DNA of 64,000 bases from a bacterium (GTDB lineage Bacteria > Bacillota > Clostridia > Lachnospirales > Lachnospiraceae): contig JAMPCE010000003.1 in assembly GCA_023666335.1 (NCBI GenBank), positions 1 to 64,000 of the forward strand. Reading direction: 5' to 3'. A model generated the notes under the pieces. It worked only from the letters and a program-made list of their open reading frames with translations, did not search any database and was not told the DNA's origin. Shown piece after piece: positions 61,252-64,000 of the stretch (position 1 is the stretch's first letter; each line of letters opens with the position of its first letter). The position numbers were made by a program, and so were the translations under genes.

Positions 61252-62487
61252 TTATTGGTAAGCGCAGCTTCCCAGAAACAGGGAGAGCATTTCGGACAGA
61301 TCTTCGTCGTAGGTTTCCTGACAGGTCAATTCGGCGCATACTGCTGTATTTTCATGAACTCCGAAAGCGGATATCCCGTGCGAGTAAGGGTTGTCTTCCC
61401 TTGTGAAACGGTAGGTGATCACGGTGTAGGGCTGTCCGCCGACGGTAAGGGTTTCTTCTTTGGATACCGCATAATTGGAACGCCCCGCACTGAGCCAGTC
61501 CGTCATGGCCTGCTGCGCGGTTTCGGCGCCTGCGCACTCTTTGGTCAGCAGATAGAGCTGCGCGTCGTACAGATCGACGGTGTCGCCGTCGGCATTTTCG
61601 TAAGGCTTTGACGTTCCGGCGGTCCAGGAAGCGTAATAGAGACCGTCTGCGGACAGGGTGTCCATATTATGCAGCAAAGTCAGACGCTCGTCCGTGTTGT
61701 ACACCGTAAGATGTGTGCCAACGGCGATACCGACGGAATCCGTGACGATATCGGCAGTCTGCCCGGATGCCTCGGGCAAAGCGGCGTTCTGAACCGCGCC
61801 GCCGTCCGCCTCCGCCCCGGAAGCGGGATGCAGAAAATCCCACAGGGCATTGCATTCCGCCAGATTTTTAGAAACGTTTTCGGTATAAAAACAGCGCCGT
61901 CCGAGATAGAATCCGGCGAGCAGTTCCTGATTGCTGCCGCTTACCGTCTGTCCGGCGACGATCTCGGTGAATGCGCCCATTTCCGCATCAGCCAGACGGG
62001 GAAAATCCGCCCACGGGAAAGCTTTATCCGCAACGGAGTAATCCGCCTGGGAGGGACAGCTTCCGTCGGGCATGGCAAGGACCTGATATTCCTGCTGGAA
62101 AGTTTCGGGGTCCTCCAAAAGGAAGAGATAACTTTCTCCTTCGGAAATGTCGGCGGAAAGAGCTACTTCCGAGGCGTACTGAGACTGCGCGGTCTCGGCG
62201 TCTGCGGCTTCCCGGCTCAGAAGATATTGGTTGACCTGAACGAGGACTTCGCCGTCCCGGTTGTAGTCGCCCGCCAGTGCGCGGAAAGTTTCCTGAATGG
62301 CGTTTATCGTATCCTGCGGAAGAAAGGCGTTGCTGACGCAGGCGATCTGTAAGTCGGGCTTCTTGTGGAAAAGCCCAAGAGCGTTTCCGATCAGGGAGCA
62401 GGCGATAAGCAATACAATAACACCTGTAATTATATACCATTTGTAGTAATGCCAAAGATTTTTCCAATCAGGAGTTCCGGTTCGCAT
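61252..62487 (-). CDS. Membrane-anchored extracytoplasmic protein, function unknown
   Basis: The 411-residue product has a short cytoplasmic start (TPDWKNLWHYYKWY), one membrane helix (about 15-35) and a soluble outer part I do not recognise. The first third (DLQIACVSNAFLPQDTINAIQETFRALAGDYNRDGEVLVQVNQYLL) resembles the start of a periplasmic-binding-like fold. The DxNxDG stretch may bind calcium. GGAGG lies 6 bases before the ATG at 62487, inside the end of the lacI-type gene, so the two are coupled. It may be a sensor or an accessory component for the regulator or the kinase. Function is not established. Confidence 0.7.
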   Translation of the reverse strand: MRTGTPDWKNLWHYYKWYIITGVIVLLIACSLIGNALGLFHKKPDLQIACVSNAFLPQDTINAIQETFRALAGDYNRDGEVLVQVNQYLLSREAADAETAQSQYASEVALSADISEGESYLFLLEDPETFQQEYQVLAMPDGSCPSQADYSVADKAFPWADFPRLADAEMGAFTEIVAGQTVSGSNQELLAGFYLGRRCFYTENVSKNLAECNALWDFLHPASGAEADGGAVQNAALPEASGQTADIVTDSVGIAVGTHLTVYNTDERLTLLHNMDTLSADGLYYASWTAGTSKPYENADGDTVDLYDAQLYLLTKECAGAETAQQAMTDWLSAGRSNYAVSKEETLTVGGQPYTVITYRFTREDNPYSHGISAFGVHENTAVCAELTCQETYDEDLSEMLSLFLGSCAYQ

Positions 62488-63484
62488 GAGCATCCTCCTC
62501 TCGCGTGGTCCCGCCATAGGCGTAAGTGACGGGCAGACAGACTAACGGCGGTTTTGCCATCGTGTTTTCACGGAGAAGCAGATCGACGCACAGTTCCGCC
62601 ATATCGGAAACGGGCTGGACGATGGTGGAACAGTGGTAGTCTTCGCTGCCGAAAGCGCGGATCCCGTCAAAACCTATGAGCTGCACGTCTTCCGGCACCC
62701 GGATCCGCAGACTTTGCAGGATGTGCAGCACATGAAAGGCGAGCCGGTCGGTTACGCAGAAAATGCCGTCAAAAGATATGGTTCCGGTCTGCATATGTTC
62801 AGACAGGAACTGCTCAAATTCCTCAAAGGGGTCGCCGTCGTTGAGGATCTTCATTTCATAGGAGAGGCCGCGGGACAGGCAGCCTGTTTCGAATCCGGCT
62901 TTTCTCTTGTTCGGCTCATTGGTGAGGGTGGAACCGCTTCTTAAGAAAGCGACATGCCTGCATCCGAGATCAGCCAGCTTTTCGGCGGCGAGCTGCCCGC
63001 CCGCAAAATTATCGCAGGCGACACAGGGGATCCGGGGTCCCATAGAGCGGTCGATGGCGATAAAAGGGGTGCTTTCGTCCACGACCAGATCGGGATTGTA
63101 GGTCAGCCCGATGATGCCGTCCACTTTATTCTGCCGCGCCATCATTACATATTCCTGTTCCTGCCGGGGATCGCAGTCGGTGGAGCACAGCAGCATCCGA
63201 TACCGTTTTTTCATGAGCGCCACATTGATATGATACGTCAGAGAGGCGTAAAACGGGTCGATGGTGTTGGGGATCAGGAGGGCGACCGTGTAGGTTTTGC
63301 TTGCTTTGAGTCCCTGCGCGTAGCTGTTGACCTGATAATTCAGCTTGCGGATGGCGGCTTCTACCCTGATTCGATAGGATTCGCCTACGGGCAGACCGTT
63401 TACGACCTTTGATACGGTTCCAAGGGCGACGCCGGCTTCCCGGGCGACGTCTTTCATTGTGGGAGTTGTAAGGTCTTTTTTCAT
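62468..63484 (-). CDS. LacI-family transcriptional regulator
   Basis: The 338-residue protein has the LacI helix-turn-helix (TMKDVAREAGVALGTVSKVVNG) and a periplasmic-binding-type effector domain (VALLIPNTIDPFYASLTYHI, GIIGLTYNP, CVACDNFAGGQLAAEKLADLGCRHVAFL, IFCVTDRLAFHVLHIL, LIGFDG). A sugar released from the polysaccharide probably unloads it from DNA. LacI-type palindromes (AACGTT core) lie in the divergent region upstream. GAGG precedes the ATG. Its 3' end overlaps the anchored-protein gene by 20 bp. Confidence 0.92.
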   Translation of the reverse strand: MKKDLTTPTMKDVAREAGVALGTVSKVVNGLPVGESYRIRVEAAIRKLNYQVNSYAQGLKASKTYTVALLIPNTIDPFYASLTYHINVALMKKRYRMLLCSTDCDPRQEQEYVMMARQNKVDGIIGLTYNPDLVVDESTPFIAIDRSMGPRIPCVACDNFAGGQLAAEKLADLGCRHVAFLRSGSTLTNEPNKRKAGFETGCLSRGLSYEMKILNDGDPFEEFEQFLSEHMQTGTISFDGIFCVTDRLAFHVLHILQSLRIRVPEDVQLIGFDGIRAFGSEDYHCSTIVQPVSDMAELCVDLLLRENTMAKPPLVCLPVTYAYGGTTREEDAHANRNS

Positions 63485-63712
63485 AGATTCCTCATTTCCG
63501 GCAGTTTACTGCGATCTTTGATTTGTCGGAGCATACCATAAATAGCGGTCATTGTGACATGCCTGCGCGGCATATATATAATATGAAACATATCGTGAAA
63601 ATCGGTGAAACAAAAAGCTGTCCGACCAATACCTAAAAAGAATATCTCTACAGTGATTACAGACATTATAAGCGTAAACAGCCGACTTGTAAATAGAAAA
63701 GAGAAAGAAATA

Positions 63713-63724
63713 TGAAACGTTACA
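63713..63724. promoter_or_regulatory. LacI-type operator 1
   Basis: TGAAACGTTACA is a near-palindrome around AACGTT, like consensus sites of LacI/CcpA-type regulators. Read on the minus strand it is TGTAACGTTTCA, 11 of 12 bases identical to operator 2. Confidence 0.6.
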
Positions 63725-63820
63725 TGAAATAAGTATGTATAAAATGCACAAAATCAGGTCGAATAATTCATGTAAAACAACAGAAATTGCGAGGGCGCGC
63801 GATAAAATTCGTGCAAAATA

Positions 63821-63850
63821 TTGACTGTCTGATAAAAATGGTGCTAATAT
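63821..63850 (+). promoter_or_regulatory. Promoter of the divergent permease-like gene
   Basis: TTGACT (63821-63826) and TAATAT (63845-63850) are 18 bp apart. Operator 2 (63856-63867) starts 6 bases downstream of the -10 box. Confidence 0.6.
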
Positions 63851-63855
63851 GCAGA

Positions 63856-63867
63856 TATAACGTTTCA
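63856..63867. promoter_or_regulatory. LacI-type operator 2
   Basis: TATAACGTTTCA covers the predicted transcription start and would block the promoter at 63821-63850. Its 131-bp distance from operator 1 suits DNA looping. Confidence 0.65.
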
Positions 63868-63926
63868 CGAAAATTACCATAGGACGGAGCGGTGAGAGAC
63901 GGAATAGGAAAGGAAGGAGACGGGAA

Positions 63927-64000
63927 ATGAGTAGAACGAAAACGGTGCCTCAATCGGGAGGCAAATCGCTGAAAAGGCGGTTGGCGGACAACTGGCAGCT
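63927..64000 (+). CDS. 5' end of a gene, probably an ABC permease
   Basis: Only 24 codons are in the window. AAGGAG lies upstream of the ATG at 63927. The polar, basic start (SRTKTVPQSGG, then KSLKRRLADNWQL) resembles the cytoplasmic lead of LplB-type sugar permeases, whose first helix would follow. The regulator and operators next to it support a sugar-uptake role. The assignment is tentative because the body of the gene is outside. Confidence 0.5.
   Translation, partial: MSRTKTVPQSGGKSLKRRLADNWQ

Larger units (their letters stand above)
63485..63926. other. Divergent regulatory region between the LacI-type gene and a permease-like gene
   Basis: This 442-bp AT-rich region has no gene that I can support. 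It holds two LacI-type operators (63713-63724 and 63856-63867), a plus-strand promoter (63821-63850), and three direct TGAAA copies at 63584, 63596 and 63606 near the start of the LacI-type gene, possibly for its own control. Confidence 0.6.

Overview
The window looks like a chromosomal segment of a Gram-positive gut anaerobe of the Clostridia, most likely Lachnospiraceae. I infer this from strong AGGAGG-type ribosome binding sites, MutS2, YhaM, VanW and YesL proteins, the long Firmicutes form of GalT, a CotH/DUF4956/VTC trio, and sugar ABC importers that lack their own ATPase. Coding density is high and most genes are moderately GC-rich. Two stretches (about 28,960-30,550 and 32,160-37,790) are clearly AT-rich and look acquired. 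I saw no rRNA, tRNA, CRISPR array, insertion sequence or replication origin.

Layout. 1-4,680: the 3' end of a repeat-rich surface protein, then a BlaI-type repressor and an M56 membrane protease with a textbook promoter and palindromic operator. 4,690-13,040: a NERD/HRDC protein, a membrane-anchored amidase, an AraC regulator with galK and galT (Leloir pathway), an XRE regulator, an exonuclease, a TPR-like membrane protein and a 35-residue membrane peptide. 13,070-22,500: a VanW protein, an AIR-synthase-like protein, Lrp plus aminotransferase, trmL, a two-component system and mutS2. Four structured intergenic repeats lie between 6,890 and 17,890: one 47-bp double-hairpin element in two opposed copies, and two long imperfect hairpins. 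22,510-32,150: CotH, DUF4956 and VTC proteins, a degenerate HtrA-like protein that has lost its whole catalytic triad, YhaM, a glycosyltransferase-like membrane protein interrupted at a G10 tract, and RlmD. 32,160-37,790: a defence-type island with a HigBA-like toxin-antitoxin pair, a type I restriction remnant in which hsdR is joined to hsdS by a deletion, and a DUF4365 protein. 37,840-41,110: a metallo-hydrolase, a TIGR04076 protein and a LysM lipoprotein.

41,170-63,490 (minus strand) is a large polysaccharide-utilisation locus. In transcription order it holds a LacI regulator, an anchored protein of unknown role, a hybrid histidine kinase, a GH26 beta-mannanase lipoprotein, YesL, a 997-residue binding protein with carbohydrate-binding-like domains fused in front, two permeases, an NHL beta-propeller membrane protein, a Yip1 protein, a DUF5696 protein, two more permeases, a lipoprotein with three near-identical 128-residue repeats, a second binding protein and a second YesL. 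Gaps are mostly 2-103 bp, with one 1-bp overlap, so much of it is probably one transcript. The likely job is cleavage of a beta-mannan at the surface and import of the oligosaccharides. The NHL/Yip1/DUF5696 core between the two transporters has no assigned function and is the best candidate here for an undescribed system. The window ends with the first 24 codons of a divergent plus-strand gene whose promoter carries a LacI-type operator.
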